A stretch of 64,000 nucleotides of DNA from Nephrocerus scutellatus (taxonomy: Eukaryota; Arthropoda; Insecta; Diptera; Pipunculidae), in assembly GCA_947095585.1 (NCBI GenBank), contig OX352763.1, forward strand, positions 38,986,010-39,050,009. The letters run 5' to 3'. The translations under genes were made by a program, and so were the position numbers. Positions 22,550 to 35,728 of this stretch are shown one piece after another. The notes beneath the pieces were generated by a model. It did no database searches. It saw nothing but the letters and a program-made list of their open reading frames with translations, and was not told the DNA's origin. The first letter of the stretch is position 1; every line of letters starts with the position of its first letter.

Positions 22550-23150
22550 ATATAAAAATGATTGTGCGTTTGTATGTAATCGTACCACGCCTAAACCACT
22601 GGACGTATAGAATCCATATGTTTGTTTGGTGCTCCGATAAGTTAAAGTATATTTTGGGCCCGATAGGTGCCGCTGAAATCCAGACATGATCCGGCCTTAA
22701 CTACTAGACGTATTCATACTATATCTTCGTTTGGTGCTTCGATAAGTTCATGTTTTTTTTTTGACCGGTGGAGTAGAGATATTTACGATTTGTGATCGCG
22801 TTGTTATCGCATCACGCCTAAACCACTAGAGATATTAAAGCCATATGCATAACATATGTTCCATTGGTTCTTCTGAATATTTATCAATTTTTTAGCTCGG
22901 TAGGTGACGCTAGAGTTGAGATATTCTTGAAAATGTCATTCTGCATATATATCTAACGTCACCATATCTAAACCACTGAACGTATCGAAGCCATATTAAC
23001 ACTGTAAGTTCATATGGTGCTTTGATAAGTTTATGTCTATTTTGGACTCGGTAGATGGCGCTGGAGTGGAGATATTGTTGAATATGTGTGTAAGAGCATC
23101 AACCATCAACCCTGGACATATTGAAGCTATATTTACATATACCTAAACAG
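22550..23150 (+). repeat. Family D tandem modules (about 4 units)
   Basis: Each unit has a ctaaaccactggacgta-like block (22592, 22697, 22819, 22969), followed by catatg, tggtgcttcgataagtt, tttggactcggtaggtg and gctggagtggagatatt. Spacing is 105, 122 and 150 bases, so units are diverged. It is preceded by tttatatataaaaatgattg, a start often seen in short insect repeats. Non-coding. Confidence 0.7.
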
Positions 23151-23864
23151 AGTGGCTGCAGCTATACTGAGGCAGGTTGAAGTTGACATACTCGGGTGTA
23201 TTTTTTGTAAACTATACCGACTCGCTACTTTCTATATGTAACTGTTCAGAACAAACGTTTCGCTCATTTTGCTACATCGAAACTGACGGTTGCTGTAACT
23301 AGGACTGCATGTTAGCTGATTGAGGCAGAGGCGTAGTAGCATTCGTGTTGAAATAGCGGTACTTTTAGTTCAAGTGGTGTACAAAATACGCCAGCGCGAG
23401 AAGTTAAGAGTTAGAGAATTGTCAAAAGTTTCGAATACGAGTTCGTGATTATGAATATGCATGACGTGGCATTAGAACTCTGCCAAGAACCGGAAGTGAA
23501 GTCACACAAATACTTCCAGGTACCAAACGATTATCCTTTTTGATGCAAGATCTGAATGTAATGTAACGTAACCTTCATTTCAACGGTTCATTTAAAAATT
23601 GATCTGACTCTTATTTTATCGAACCATTTTCAAAATATGACATTTTAAATTTTCTTTTAATTCTAAACATCTTGCGATGCTAGGGTAACCGGTTCTTGAT
23701 TTATAGTGGAACAGACAGATATTTTGTATACTGAACCATATACATACATACACATCACACGACGACACATCAGACGCAATAGAGCATAACATGCGACGAC
23801 ATTCATACACCACACACACCGTATGTCCCGTACGCGTTAAATGTGTCATATGCGCAACAATGCG
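23151..23864. other. Non-coding sequence
   Basis: Nothing recognised. A run rich in acaca/cacac-like triplets (23740-23830) faintly resembles the CAC-rich parts of family E but was not aligned convincingly. Confidence 0.4.
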
Positions 23865-25130
23865 AACCGACGTATCTTTCCTCGTACCGACCAATTGCGC
23901 TAACAACTATACTTTCTAAGGTCATGGAAACGCTGATCAATCGTTAGCTTATGCAATACCTTGAATCACGTGAAATCCTTAGCCACCAGTAGTGTGGTTT
24001 TCGTAGGCAATGTTCTACAGGTGACCTGATAGCATATCTCACTGAAAAGTGGAACCAGTTTGGTGAAAGCCGTTGCACTCGATATTTCCAAGGCATTTGA
24101 CAGAGACTGGCATCAAGCTCTTTTCTCAAATATGAATGCCTATGGAATTGATAAGGCCCTCTTTGATTGGGGACTAGTAACTACCTTTCTGGCCGTGTAA
24201 TTTAGGTCGTATTGGACTTTAAATCCAAGATACACCGCAAAAACGCCGGTGTTCCCCAAGGCTCTGTTTCGTCTCCGACACTCTTTCTCATTTGCTACTT
24301 CTAATCCAATCCATTCTTTAGCTGACGACAGCTCTGTTAGCTTTTCATATGATTTTACGCTTTCTTCACGCCCCTCTAATTCGCAAGTGGAACTCGAACC
24401 ACAACGTATGTTAAGCACATTCAATTTTGTCATTGACAGCATATCAAGGTAGGGACTTAATAATGGAGTTAAATTGAACGCTTCTAAAACCCAATGCTGT
24501 CTTCTATCATCCAAGCGTAATTTAAACCCCCAATGAATGAATCTTGCATCAAAGAAACTGAAAAGCTCTCAATTCTCGGTATGTGCGTCAACAAAAAGAT
24601 TCGTTGGAACAACCACATATTTGCCATCGCCAAGATGCGGCGAGATGTTTAGGTTTCCTAAAACGGTACAAGATGTACTTCACTCCTGGCTACTATACAA
24701 TAATATTATTAATAATAATATATTCGGCGCGACAGACCATTGCGGTCCAAGGCCTAACTTCTCGCGACCATTTGTGCTGCGCATGTAAATTTTTGGACAC
24801 AAATGGAAGGGACCTACAATTTAAGGCCGGATCCGAACGGCGAATTGAGAAGCTTTCCGTGACAAGGTATTACTCTCGGAACGTTTTTCACCCATTCGCG
24901 AGAGGTGGGACACCGTGAAAAATACTTTTTTTTGGTGTTGCTGGAATTCGAACCTAAACCTCCTGCTCAGCAGCCATGTGCACTTCCACTGAGCCACGGC
25001 GCCCACTATACACCCTGGCTACTATATACAAGGCGTATATTCGCCCTAAACTTGAATACAATTGTATTGTCTGGGCAGGTGCCCCAAGACAACATTGCAT
25101 CTACTAGACAGAATACCTAGATAGAATACC
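23865..25130 (+). mobile_element. Jockey-like LINE, degenerate, interrupted by a SINE
   Basis: Reverse-transcriptase remnant of the same family as 11.03-11.67 kb but without its large deletion. In broken frames it shows YRPIALTT, CGFRRQCSTGDL, a palm region resembling VALDISKAF (near 24080), GVPQGSV-like sequence near 24250, and LADD at 24318-24329, so the paired aspartates of the active site are still readable. The thumb region follows, and a SINE interrupts it at 24698-25013. After the SINE it continues with YKAYIRPKLEYNCIVWAG. Stops and frameshifts make it inactive. Confidence 0.8.
24685..25026 (-). mobile_element. tRNA-derived SINE, copy 3, with 13-bp TSD, inside the Jockey-like LINE
   Basis: The target duplication cctggctactata occurs at 24685-24697 and 25014-25026. 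Between them lies a complete SINE on the minus strand, from the tRNA-like head at about 25005 to an AAT-repeat tail at 24698-24722. The duplicated bases belong to the LINE (compare ctggctactatttac at 11407), which proves insertion after the LINE was in place. B box and A box are recognisable on the minus strand (ggttcgaattc changed slightly; tggctcagtgg intact). Confidence 0.9.
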
Positions 25131-26569
25131 TAAAGCAGGTATATTTACTTAGTGGAGGACATTAGCCATAATCTTGGATGCTCCCCTACAAGCTTACAGA
25201 CGTGAAAATCAAAGGAAACTATAATTCTAAGGGAAATAGAACCTTATATTTCAAGGGGAATTGGTAGTTAGAAAATGGGTGCGCAATAACTCCTTCTCCA
25301 TTATCCACGTCAAAGGTAACGCGTTGGCCTCTTGTAATGGCCAGTCCTAGGGAATATGGGGATGGAGACTGGTACCACTTTATCAACAACTTCGATTATC
25401 TTGCGTTCAATTTCAATTCGATTGAAATAACGATTTGTTTCTTTCAGAGATATTTTTTCCCAAACCTTAACCAAAACCATAACTTCGCACCATTACCGTC
25501 GACGATCGACAGGTATATTTTTCGCTTTCAGCACAAGGACGTAGAGAGCGAACAAACCTTATTTCTGAGAGGAGATTTTTCGATTTCGAAAAGACAAGGT
25601 TAGTTAGCATGAAACTCTGGTTAATTGTGTGCGCTCAGTGTACAGGAGTCATCTTGATGCCAAAAAATTAAATTTCTAAGAATGTATTTTTTGCTTTTGG
25701 CTAAATTTATTTTGGGTTCCATTTGCACCCTCTAACCATTACTTTGACAACGTACCCGTGGTTTTGTGTATTGGATAGGATTAAAGCAATGAAACGCGCT
25801 ATTAGTTTACCAAAACTCAAAAATTAAAAAAAAATAAAACAGAAAATTCTTCATTAACTTTCCAAAGCTTTATCGATTGCTCCAAGTCTCTTCTAGGACT
25901 AACTTTATGCCAGCTGTATACTTTAACTTTAATTAAGCACAGGGTAGGCAGTGGGCGTCATTTCACGTGTCAACATAATATGAAATCAAACCAGCGTTTT
26001 GCCGCGACACTTGTCATTCGAAATCCCTAAGCAATTTGAAATTTTGAAATAACTCGACGGAACAATTTAATTGTTTTTTGCTAAGCAACCAGATCAGACA
26101 GTTCATCATAAAATTCATCATGATTGCTGGCAAAGCCAATTTAATTAATTAATTTATAATGAATTTCCCAGAAATAATGCAAGCGAGCAAGAGCCAATGC
26201 GGTTTCAATGGCAACACAAGGACAAATGGAATGTTTGATTATAAAAACCTTGCAACGAAAAGTGAAGGCAACAGAGTAATTTCCAGTCGTGCCGGAGCCG
26301 GTGCCGGTGTCTGCAGTAGCATAACTATGGCAAAGTATTTTTTTTTTAATTTTTTCATTAATGAAAATGAATTGTTTTCCCCAGTATGGAATAAATTGGG
26401 GTTTCATTAACAAAAATTGACTGTCATCTTGAGCTTGTTTTAGACGATAGAGGAAAAGCAGTATATTACAAAATAATATAAAGAATATTATTATATTATG
26501 GCTGTCAGCCATCAGCAGAGTAGGGCGAATAACACTGAATGCTTCAGAAATGCATGTGACCGCAACTAT
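25131..26569. other. Non-coding sequence
   Basis: No recognised repeat or gene. Open stretches at 25337-25603 and on both strands at 26141-26512 lack any known motif and overlap one another. Confidence 0.4.
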
Positions 26570-29157
26570 ATCTGACTGGTGGAAGTGCGATCAAACCTCC
26601 ACGTGGTGGCCGCCGATAATTTTTCTCCAATGCAGGAAAAGTTGAATGATCGGTCTAGTCTCTTCAAAGTTAGGTTGGCGCGAGGCCAATAACCTCGCCT
26701 GTAAAAAATTATTATTACGGAATCCAAAATCACCTTCGGATACACTGATGAACGACGACGAACACTGCAACTAAAACGGCTAAACGATTTAAGAATTTTC
26801 TCATGGAACGTACGCTCACTGTAAGAGCTCGAGCTGCACATCAGCTGGCCGATACCCTGTCTAAATATAAGGTTGACATAACAGCAATCCAGGAGATGCG
26901 GTGAACAGGGAATGGTGTCTTACAAAAATCAGAATATGACATGTCATGCAAGACATCATGTGCTCGGGATGGATTTTCTAGTCAGCAAAAAAATTAAACT
27001 CACCGTTATCGGCTTTAAAGCAGTTAATTAACGAGTATGCAACCTTCGCGTGCGGGGCAGTTTTAAAAACATAAGCCTCATAGACGTTTACGCACCCATA
27101 GAGGATTCCCAAGATTATGAAAAAGAAGAATTCTTTGAATCAGTCGAACGGGAACCTGTCATGTCCTTAGTATGACGTAATAAATCATTCTGGGGGATAT
27201 GAATGCTAAAATAGGTAGGGAGCCAGTATTCAGACAGTACATTGGCACCCGTAGCTTACACGAGAACACTTATGACAATGAACAACGAATCTTAGAGATG
27301 ACTCTATCTTAGGCAGTAGTCGTAGAGATCGGAACGACTGGTTCAATGACGAATGTAAGAATGTTGCGTACCGAGCAATGCAACAATCTCATAGAACGCG
27401 AGCATGCGAAGATGAACATAAAGAGCTCTGAAGATATGAAAAATCATTTCACCAGCGAAAGAAAGCAGCCTGGGAGAAGAATCTTGTCCGTGAACTGGAA
27501 CAGTACAGAGAGCAAGGACCGCGCGAGGCACGGAAGTTCTACGAGTCCGCGGTATGACGCAATATACACCGCGTTGGATATACTACAATGACAAAGAGGT
27601 AATCTGATCGCCGATCTTAAAGGCATCTTAGAGCGATGGGAAGAACACTTTCATGTGTTGCTAAATGGGCAGCTAACTGAGGAATTGGAGGCTCCACCAA
27701 TGACTGAAGATCATACTATGCTGCCCCCACCAAGCATACACGAAGTTGGCAGAGCGATAAATCGCCTCAAAAATAATAAGGCTCCGGGATCTGATGGGAT
27801 CCCAGCGGAACTGATAAAAATAGGAGGCCCCACATTACACCAAGCAATTCATGAAATAATAGTGAAAGTATGGGAAGAAGAAGTTATACCAGAAGACTGG
27901 CGAAGAGGCATCCTGTGCCCCATACATAAGAAGGGAGATATCACAAAATGCAGCAATTATCGTGGTATAACGTTGCTGAGTACCGCGTATAAGATTTTCT
28001 CCTCTATCCTTTAAGACAGGATAGGCCCATACGCTAAAGTCATCATTGGTCCATACCAGTGTAATTTCATCCCAGGCAAATCAACAACTGAACAGATTTA
28101 CACCCTTAGGCATGTGATGGAGAAATGTCTAGAGTTTCAAAACTCACTACACCATCTTTAATGGCGCTTGAGATAGCAAAGTCAGAGTAGAACTTTATAA
28201 AGCCTTGGTGGAATTCGGCATCCCAAATAAACTGACACGACTATGTAGGTTGACAATGACCAATGTTATAAGCCAAGTAAAAATATACGGATCGCTATCA
28301 AGCCTATTCAACATCTATAACGGGCTCCGATAAAAGGATGGACTAGCCTGCGTCCTCTTCAAACTGGCGCTGAAGAAAGTGATCCGAGACTCTGACGTAA
28401 CGGCGAGAGGAACAATCCTCTATAATTCCATTCAGTTACTGGCTTACGCAAACGATATTGACATCGTTAGTAGAAACCGAAGAGCTGTACAGGAAGCTTT
28501 TATCCAGATCGAGCAGGCGGCACGAAATCTGGGGCTCCACATAAATGAGAGCAAAACAAAGTATTAACTGTATCGGGTCAACTGTATCAGCCGATAACAG
28601 CATGGAACCAGAAATACGCGCACGGTTGCTTAAAGCCAACAAAGCCTACTATAGTCTATCAAGACTCTTCAAATCCAGGAACTTAACCATAACATCCAAG
28701 CTGCTGATATATAAGACAATGGTCATACCAGTACCTACATATGGATCCGAGAGTCGGGTGCTTAGCAAAAAGCATTCTGATCTCTTAGCCGCGTTTGAGA
28801 GAAAAGTCTTACGGAGAATTGGCCCCGCCCCGCATGTGACGAAGGACGATTCCGGAGACTCTTTAATGATGAGATGTACGAGCTTTACCGTGATATTGAA
28901 ATCGTGAAGAGAAATAAGCTCGGCAGACTCCGGGCGGCAGAAAACCTAGCTCGCATGGGCGAAGATGATAGTGCTGATTAATGGAACAAGACAGCGAGGC
29001 CGGCCAAGCGTACGCTAGAAGGATGGCGTAGACCAGGACGCCCACTGTTTAGGGATGCCAAACTGGATGATATCGGCTCTAAATCGGGACCGGTGGAGTA
29101 ATTTTTTGCGGGAGGCCAGTACTGGACACCGGTTGTAGAGCCAAATATGATAATGAT
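26570..29157 (+). mobile_element. RTE-like LINE copy 3, longest copy in the window
   Basis: The 5' boundary is uncertain. Endonuclease sequence starts near 26785 (RIFSWNVRSL, then VDITAIQEMR with the family's catalytic glutamate, and later GDMNAKIG near 27195). About half the endonuclease C-terminus is missing before the linker (RNDWFNDECKN near 27330). The reverse transcriptase is open at 27655-28014 (LKNNKAPGSDGIPAELIK; CSNYRGITLLSTAYKIFSS), continues in broken frames, and has YAND instead of YADD at 28445-28456, so a catalytic aspartate is changed to asparagine. The C-terminal part (28545-28907) and a GATAATGAT-type tail end it near 29157. With stops, deletion and the changed active site, it is inactive. 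Confidence 0.85.
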
Positions 29158-32100
29158 TTTGATATGATATACTGCTCTGAAAGAGGTATCAGTTCAAAAA
29201 TCCATTCTGTTTTATTCTCCAAAGTTGTAAGAGTACAATAAATGCAAATCACGTACGTATTTTTTTTTAAAGTGGCCACATCAGCTTCACTTTAAGTCAA
29301 TTGCTGAAAAAAAGCACAGAAAATTAAAGATTAAAATTTTATCCAATTCATTTTAGTCTTTTTTCGTTTTCTTTGCAGATCGGATTATGAATGGCAAAGC
29401 GGAATATTCCAACAAACAAAAAATATTCCTAAAACAACTTTGGTATTTTCCTTTTTATTTTGTACTTTTTGGTTGAATCGGATTATTTTCTATTGAAAGA
29501 AAGGAAAATTAAAAAGGACTGACTAAGAAGCTTTGCTCACACTACGAGTGAACGATTACCCTTGCAAAGAACTAAAAAAGGAATGAGTCTGACAAATTCG
29601 ACAAATTATTTCGATTCAAGATTCTCGGTGGCGAATTACGTTTTTTACATACTGACATACATAATCCCATCCTCTTTCTTTCCTTAAGATGTCGACGATT
29701 TTTTTATTAATGGGATTATTCTGGGTAGGTGAAGAAAATTATTGAACGAATGCCTTGCAATGTTTTAGTTAATAAATTGCTAACATTTCGACACCCTTCG
29801 AAAACACTAGCACAACGGAAAACAACCATTTTAACCCAAAGACAACCAACTAAATGGGCTATGAAACTTCTTCTATATTGATTTTTTTATTCTTCCTAAA
29901 AGACAGAAAAAAAAGACAGAGAAAATTTCAATTCACCTAAAAGGACTACTGCAAAAGTATTAATTGGGTTCAACCAAAGCAAAGAAAATCAAACCGCAAC
30001 CTGTTTGCTTTTTTGCGCGTCGGTTTCAAAGGCAAGGAACTTTGGGGAAAAAGCGAAATGTACAAAAATAGGACATAATCCTTTTGCATTCGCTTCAGTA
30101 TCGAAACGGAAAAGCCCTCGGGAATTGCATAATTTAATCCCTGCGAATTACTTGGCTACGATATACATACGTATACTACAGCGAAGCCAAAGCTGTTCCA
30201 AATTCACTTCCACTTCACGAGAACGAACAGTAAGACATGGTATTTTATGAACTCTGTCTGGAAGTCCATTCTTCTCTTCTGGTAAGATGAAATAGGCACA
30301 GAAAGTCGAATCCTTTGCGTTCAAATCCACCGTTCGTCTTGGTCTTGGTGAAAAGAATAAACCTGATTGCAAAAAACTTTATTAAGAAGGTTTGTTGTCG
30401 TGGTAGGTGGTAGGCATTATGTATATTATATTTATTTATGAGTAAAAGCCACAATTGGCTTTTCATGTTCTTAAAAAAGGCTTTAAAGTACAACGAAACT
30501 TCGAAGAGAAAAGGATAAATAAGAAGACTTATTAAACTGCTTACTAAAACTAAACATCAAACTGGCAACTACATTTTAGGTCCTTTTTAAAAGAATTTAA
30601 TTTAAACTTTAAGGACCCCAAGGTCTTCATTTGAAAATTTCCATTTCAATTAAAGTTTTTCGCCATCTCCATGTTAACCATAGGTAACTAATCCAATATA
30701 CTATACATCTTTTAATTAACATTTCCGGCAAATCCAGGACGCACGCTGTGGTTTCTCATCAGGAAACAATTAAAATTTCACTTCGAGCGCTTCACAGATT
30801 GCGATCGACCGGCAATGACAGTGGTTTTCGTTGTCGCATTCCAAATGGCGCAAGGACAATTGTGTTTTCAGCAGTGTTGACGTACGAGAATTTTCTTTGG
30901 AATATGTCGTTCTCGTGTACGAGTATATATACACACAATATATACTCAGTTTAGATTAACCAACTCAAAGTAAAATTAAGGTGCTTCCAGTACCAATATG
31001 TTAGTACTTGATTCGGATTACGCATCAGGAAGCAAAATCTGGGAATTCTGATCGGATGACTAAGAGCTAAATGCTACCTGATTTTTGGGCCTTTAATGAA
31101 AACACACAAAAAATTCATATTTCGGGCACAAACTTTTACGTATAGATCGACACACCCCACACGCCATACGCCACACATAACCGCCTACCAAGTAAGACAA
31201 TGTAAAAATAAAAGGACTGTGTGGCTGTTTTTGAGGTCGGGCCTGTTTTAAAGTATTTTCTATTTTCTTTTCTCCGTGTATCGCATGTGCCACGAGCGAA
31301 TATCTCTCTTATTACTCAAGTGATGTTAACATATCACACATTCATGATGCATACACAACAAAAAAAATTGTTGCTGCATGTAATTATTTCATGTTGGCTG
31401 CACTGGTTGCATTGGTTATACATAGGGACCACCATCGGAATGTTCATATCAAATTCAAAACGTTGCTGTCATTTGTAGTATAAAGTTCTTTTTTTCCCTT
31501 CTGTTCGTCTGGAATTTTATTATTTTAAACGAGGTCGAGAATGCAGCAAACTCTTCATCTCAGACTGGTTGAAAATTTAACGGATGTTATGAGTCAGTGC
31601 TCTCGGGTTATGCAGCTTGTCCCACCCATTGAGCCTTAAATACAAAACTCATGGGTAATTTGCCAGAGATTTCGATTTAATAATAGAATCAGAGTCGCAA
31701 AACACTAATAACGTATTTGAAATTTGAATGAATGAATAAAGGGTTTAATTAATCACAGAGTGAGTAACTTTATTTAAACAAAATCCTTCATCCTGAAGGC
31801 AAAAGCAATCGATTAATTACTAAGAGGATGCTTTCCTTACTAATCAAACAGGTATTTGTTGCCTCAGGACAATTTCAGTTTGACAATAAAATTGTTTTAA
31901 ATGCTATTCCCATGTGTAAAGTTAAGGTCTTTGTGTCTGTACTCCCGGTTTAATATCCCTCCTGTAGAGCAGCGACGGAGTCCTATAGAATTAAGTCATA
32001 CTATGATTTATGCCGCGGTTACAATCATAAAGAGTAACCACCATGTGTACACATATGGTTATCTATAACACAGCTTTGATAAAAGGGCAAATTATTTATT

Positions 32101-32655
32101 AATTATTCATCTAAACAGTATTTGTGACAGAGCGTAACCGTACACAAATATTACACACTCGTTTAAGTCCCCGAGTAATTAAAAAGAGGCACACAATTGT
32201 GAGTTTAAAGCTGCATTGCAAGTCCGAAATATGAAAAGTACTTAATCTTCAAAAGAATACTTGCTTTTAAGTGCTGCGTAGAAAATTTTTTTTTAATAAT
32301 TACTCCAACACACATTGAAAGACTATGAAACATACCTGAATGAGACCGTAATTAAAATAATGTAAATATATTGTGGTGGCTCGACGAAGATGACATTCAA
32401 CCCTAAGGATAAGCTGGGAGCAGCATCTCGGATAGTCGGTACGATGGGCATCATGGCGTTGTCATGCTGGCAGAATTATGATTCTGCTTATGCTGAAGGC
32501 TTGAGAAATATTAGGGAATAGTCCTTTTTATGTTTTTTGTTATTCTTTTCTTGTTTACTAGTTGTAAGTAGTTTAACTAATTTAAGTTAATAAAAAATAT
32601 ATTGAATAAAAGTTTTTTTATCCATATATTCTTCAAAAAATTATAATATAATACA
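29158..32655. other. Long repeat-poor non-coding stretch
   Basis: Apart from a short family E-like start at 31105-31180, I see none of the window's repeat families and no recognisable gene in 3.5 kb. Open stretches do not exceed 85 codons. The lack of transposons in such a dense neighbourhood could mean regulatory or intronic sequence, but that is inference. Confidence 0.4.
31105..31180 (+). repeat. Family E-like start
   Basis: The bases acaaactttta, tatagatcgacaca and following CAC-rich sequence match 56610-56640, the start of the family E array. Beyond that the match fades. Confidence 0.45.
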
Positions 32656-33046
32656 AATTATATAGAGGAAATTGCAAGCTTTTGTGAATCGCTGTCTACG
32701 ACACATCATAAAGATTCTCTGGCCACAAATTGTATCAAACGAGGAATTGTGGCGCAGGATAAGTCAAGAGCGGCTGGACGTCGATGTAAGAAAGCGTAAA
32801 TGGCAAAGGATTGGTCACACACTGCGGAAACGAAACGACGAAATTGCAAAGCAGTCCTTTGAATGAAATCCACAGGGTTCACGGCGGATTGGAAGACCAA
32901 GAAAAACATGGAAATCAACTGTCTTAGCAGAAGCAGAATACCAGAGAAGGGCGTGGCCACAGCTAAAGTACATTGCTGCAGTCAGTGAAGGATGGAGACG
33001 TTTTGTTGACGCCCTATGCCCCAACCGGGGTTACAGGACACGATGA
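32656..33046 (+). mobile_element. LINE family C, 3' end fragment
   Basis: The frame 32672-32866 begins MQAFVNRCLRHIIKILWPQI and includes RKWQRIGHTLRK. It is followed by NPQGSRRIGRPRKTWKSTV in the same region and by DALCPNRGY near the end. This is the conserved C-terminus of a LINE group also seen at 48.06-48.64 kb. A gatgatgatgac tail closes it at about 33046. Everything upstream is missing (5' truncation). Confidence 0.8.
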
Positions 33047-33099
33047 TGATGACAAATTATAGAAAAAAACAACCCATTTTTCATGTAATATATATGTGT

Positions 33100-35060
33100 G
33101 CAAATTTTTTTTATAACTCACGCACGCTTCAAGGGGTTGCGAACCTTATAATGCTCAGCTATATACTTGGCACATCGTTAAGGAAAAGAAGGAGAAAAGA
33201 GGATATGTCTATTAGCTTTTTTTGAATACTTGTGGATCATAGTGATAAGGAAAGACAGAGCTTGGCAAATCATTCCACATACGTGTTATACGTGTTGCTA
33301 AATAACGAATCTCTAAACATAACGTACGTCCGACGTTGGGCTTCAGGGTGAGCTGATGAGCATTTAGACCGCCACGAGTATTGTGGTTGAATTTAAGGAG
33401 AGGTGTCATGCAGCTGGCTATTTCTCTTGAGCACCGCTGGTAGAAGAAGCGATAAAACAGTGACAAGCTGTAAACGTTCCTGCGGTTTTCAAGCGAATCT
33501 ATTGATTTCTCAATGTTTTCGTCAGCGATAAGTTTTATCGCATGGTTTTTTATTCTATCTAGCTGATGCAAGGTAGTTTTAGGGGCACCAGACCAGATAT
33601 GACAATGACTATGATATGACTCAAACTTTGGCCTTTGTATCTAGCCAGATCAGAGGGAGTGAAATATTTCTTACATCGGGTTAGAAAACTTAAACATTTC
33701 GCAGCATTTTTGACGACGGTAATTATGTGGTCAGTGTAACGAAACTTGTCGTAACCGCACGTACCAAGAATTGCGAGATTTATAGTTTCTTTGATGCAAG
33801 TGCCATTCATGGACAGCGGCATGGGATTTAGGATTCGCTTAGACGACAGGAAACAGCATTGTGTTTTGGAAGCGTTAAATTTTAGTCGACTGTTTTCTCC
33901 CCATTTTATTATGCTGTCTAGGTCAGTGCCTAGCATAGTTGTTTGAATTCCACATGACAAGTGGAGGGAGATAACCCAAACTTATATGAGAATCTGAGAG
34001 TGCTGTCGCTAGCGAAAAAGTGAATTGGATTAGAAGTCGCAGATAAGTGATCATTAATAAAAATGAGAAAGAGTACCAGGGACAAAAAAGAGCGCAAGCA
34101 TTTAAATGATGTACTTTAGACTTGAAACCGTCCAATACAACTTAAATTGAGCGGTCCAAAAAATTGCTTCTAATCCGCTGAAACAGTTTATCGGCGAATC
34201 CATTAGCTTGCATTTTGGACAAAAGAGCTTGATACCAAATTCTATTAAAAATGCCACAGTAATAGCAACAGTTTTGCTTTCACCAAATTAATGCAAAGAC
34301 CGGTTCCCCTGTTTGGTAAAATATATCATCAAATCGACAGTAGAACATTTCCCACGGAATCCGTAATCAAGATATTTCATGAGCTGAAAATTGATCAGTG
34401 TTTCCATGAACTTGGAAAGAATGGATGTAAGTGCTATGGGTCGGTTCGAAGTATGAGACGACAGGCCCAGCGGATTTGTGAGTGTTGAGATCGTGTAAAA
34501 CTCTAGTAACTGCACGAGTACGAATGAATATCTGTCACATATAGTGTCCAATATTCTGAGGTGAAGGCGGCAGCAATGCACATCTGTAAGCGTGAAGCTA
34601 GCTGCTAAATGCGAAGCAAACAGATTGGCCTTGTCTATACAGCAGACAACTGGAATGTCGTTATAAATGAGCGTTGGAATCGACGACGAGGATGTATTTT
34701 TGATTCTTTTCACGAATGACCAAAAAATGTATACTACCTTTGGGACATTGTAGTATTTTTTGCCTCAATTTTGGTCGTAGACGAATTGACTCGCCGAAGA
34801 TTGGCATTTCTGGCTCGTTTAAAATTTATTCTCTCGGTATGATTTCCTTTGTAAGACCGAAAGCATACCTCTCTTATCCTAGAAGCCTCTTTAGAGCTCG
34901 AGTCATACCATCCATGTTCCTTTGTTTATACAGACTTATTCCTGAAAGGGATAAAGCCTTGCATGACAGTAGTGTTTTATGATTACGTCAGTGGCGTTAT
35001 CGCATTTGCTATCGTGAAACAATAACGACCAGTTAATGCTCCCAAATAAGTTGTTAAGGC
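33100..35060 (-). mobile_element. Jockey-like LINE, fairly long degenerate copy
   Basis: In minus-strand order: the endonuclease-RT linker (35060-34700, resembling KEASR and SFVKRIKNTSSSSIPTL), early reverse transcriptase (34713-34288: NRPIALTSILSKFMETLINFQ, FRGKCSTVDLM), then a deletion. FASD follows at 34005-34016 where FADD is expected, then the thumb (33960-33559: DLDSIIKWGENSRLKFNASK) and the C-terminus (33571-33212: MHQLDRIKNHAIKLI, ENRRNVYSLSLFYRF, RITRMWNDLPSSVFP). A T run near 33100 marks the poly(A) tail. The changed active-site aspartate, frameshifts and deletion make it inactive. It is a different subfamily from the copy at 5.3-6.4 kb. Confidence 0.8.
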
Positions 35061-35211
35061 CGTCCCAATTGGCTTTCTCGTATTGACATACTATTTTTTT
35101 TTTAGTTTTTCTCTAACTACGTGGTTTGTTAACAAGAAATCAGCTGATACTACAAATGGTCCGACGAGCATAGAGGCGATTATATATTTATGGAGTATTT
35201 ATCAGGACGAT
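35061..35211. other. Short spacer
   Basis: AT-rich spacer between the Jockey-like 5' end and family A copy A3; no feature recognised. Confidence 0.35.
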
Positions 35212-35728
35212 TTCGAATAAAATCGGATTTATTTTACAGATTTAATTTGTATGGGATTCCCTCGACCTTGGGCCAATAACATCCGAATTTTTTTTTACAG
35301 AAAGTGTTGTCAGCAGAGATATAATAATATAATAATATCGGCGCGACAGACCATGCGCGGTCCAAGGCCTGACTTCTCGCAACCATTTGTGTTGAGCATG
35401 CATATTTCTGCACACAAATGGAGGGACCTACAATTTAATGCCGGATCCGAACGGCGAATTGAGAAGCTTTCAGTGACAAGTTATTACTTTCGGACGTTTG
35501 TCAAACTTTCGCGAGAGGTGGGACACCGTGAAAAATACTTTGGTGTTACTGGGATTCGAACCATGAACCCCCTGCTCAGCAGTCCATGCTCCTATTCACT
35601 GAGCCACGGCGCAGAGATATACATGTGTGGAAATCGGGCTTAAGGGAGTCGGTTACAAATTAATCACAAGATTTGTTGGCTACTAACAAACAAACTCACG
35701 GGCACACGAAGTTAATATAGAGAATTTC
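35212..35728 (-). mobile_element. Family A modular element, copy A3, split by a SINE
   Basis: The module sequence aaataaaatcggatttat, ttacagaaagtgttgtc and gagata continues after the SINE with tacatgtgtggaaatcggg, then gggagtcggttacaaattaatcac and the terminus cgaagttaatatagagaat at 35707-35725. Before the SINE landed, the join read as an ordinary family A module. Confidence 0.75.
35313..35621 (-). mobile_element. tRNA-derived SINE, copy 4, with 11-bp TSD, inside family A copy A3
   Basis: gcagagatata is present at 35313-35323 and 35611-35621. Between them is a SINE on the minus strand with an AAT-type tail at 35324-35337, the body, and the tRNA-like head ending in gagccacggc. The duplicated bases belong to a family A module. 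The head's B box reads ggttcgaatccc on the minus strand, close to consensus. Confidence 0.9.
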
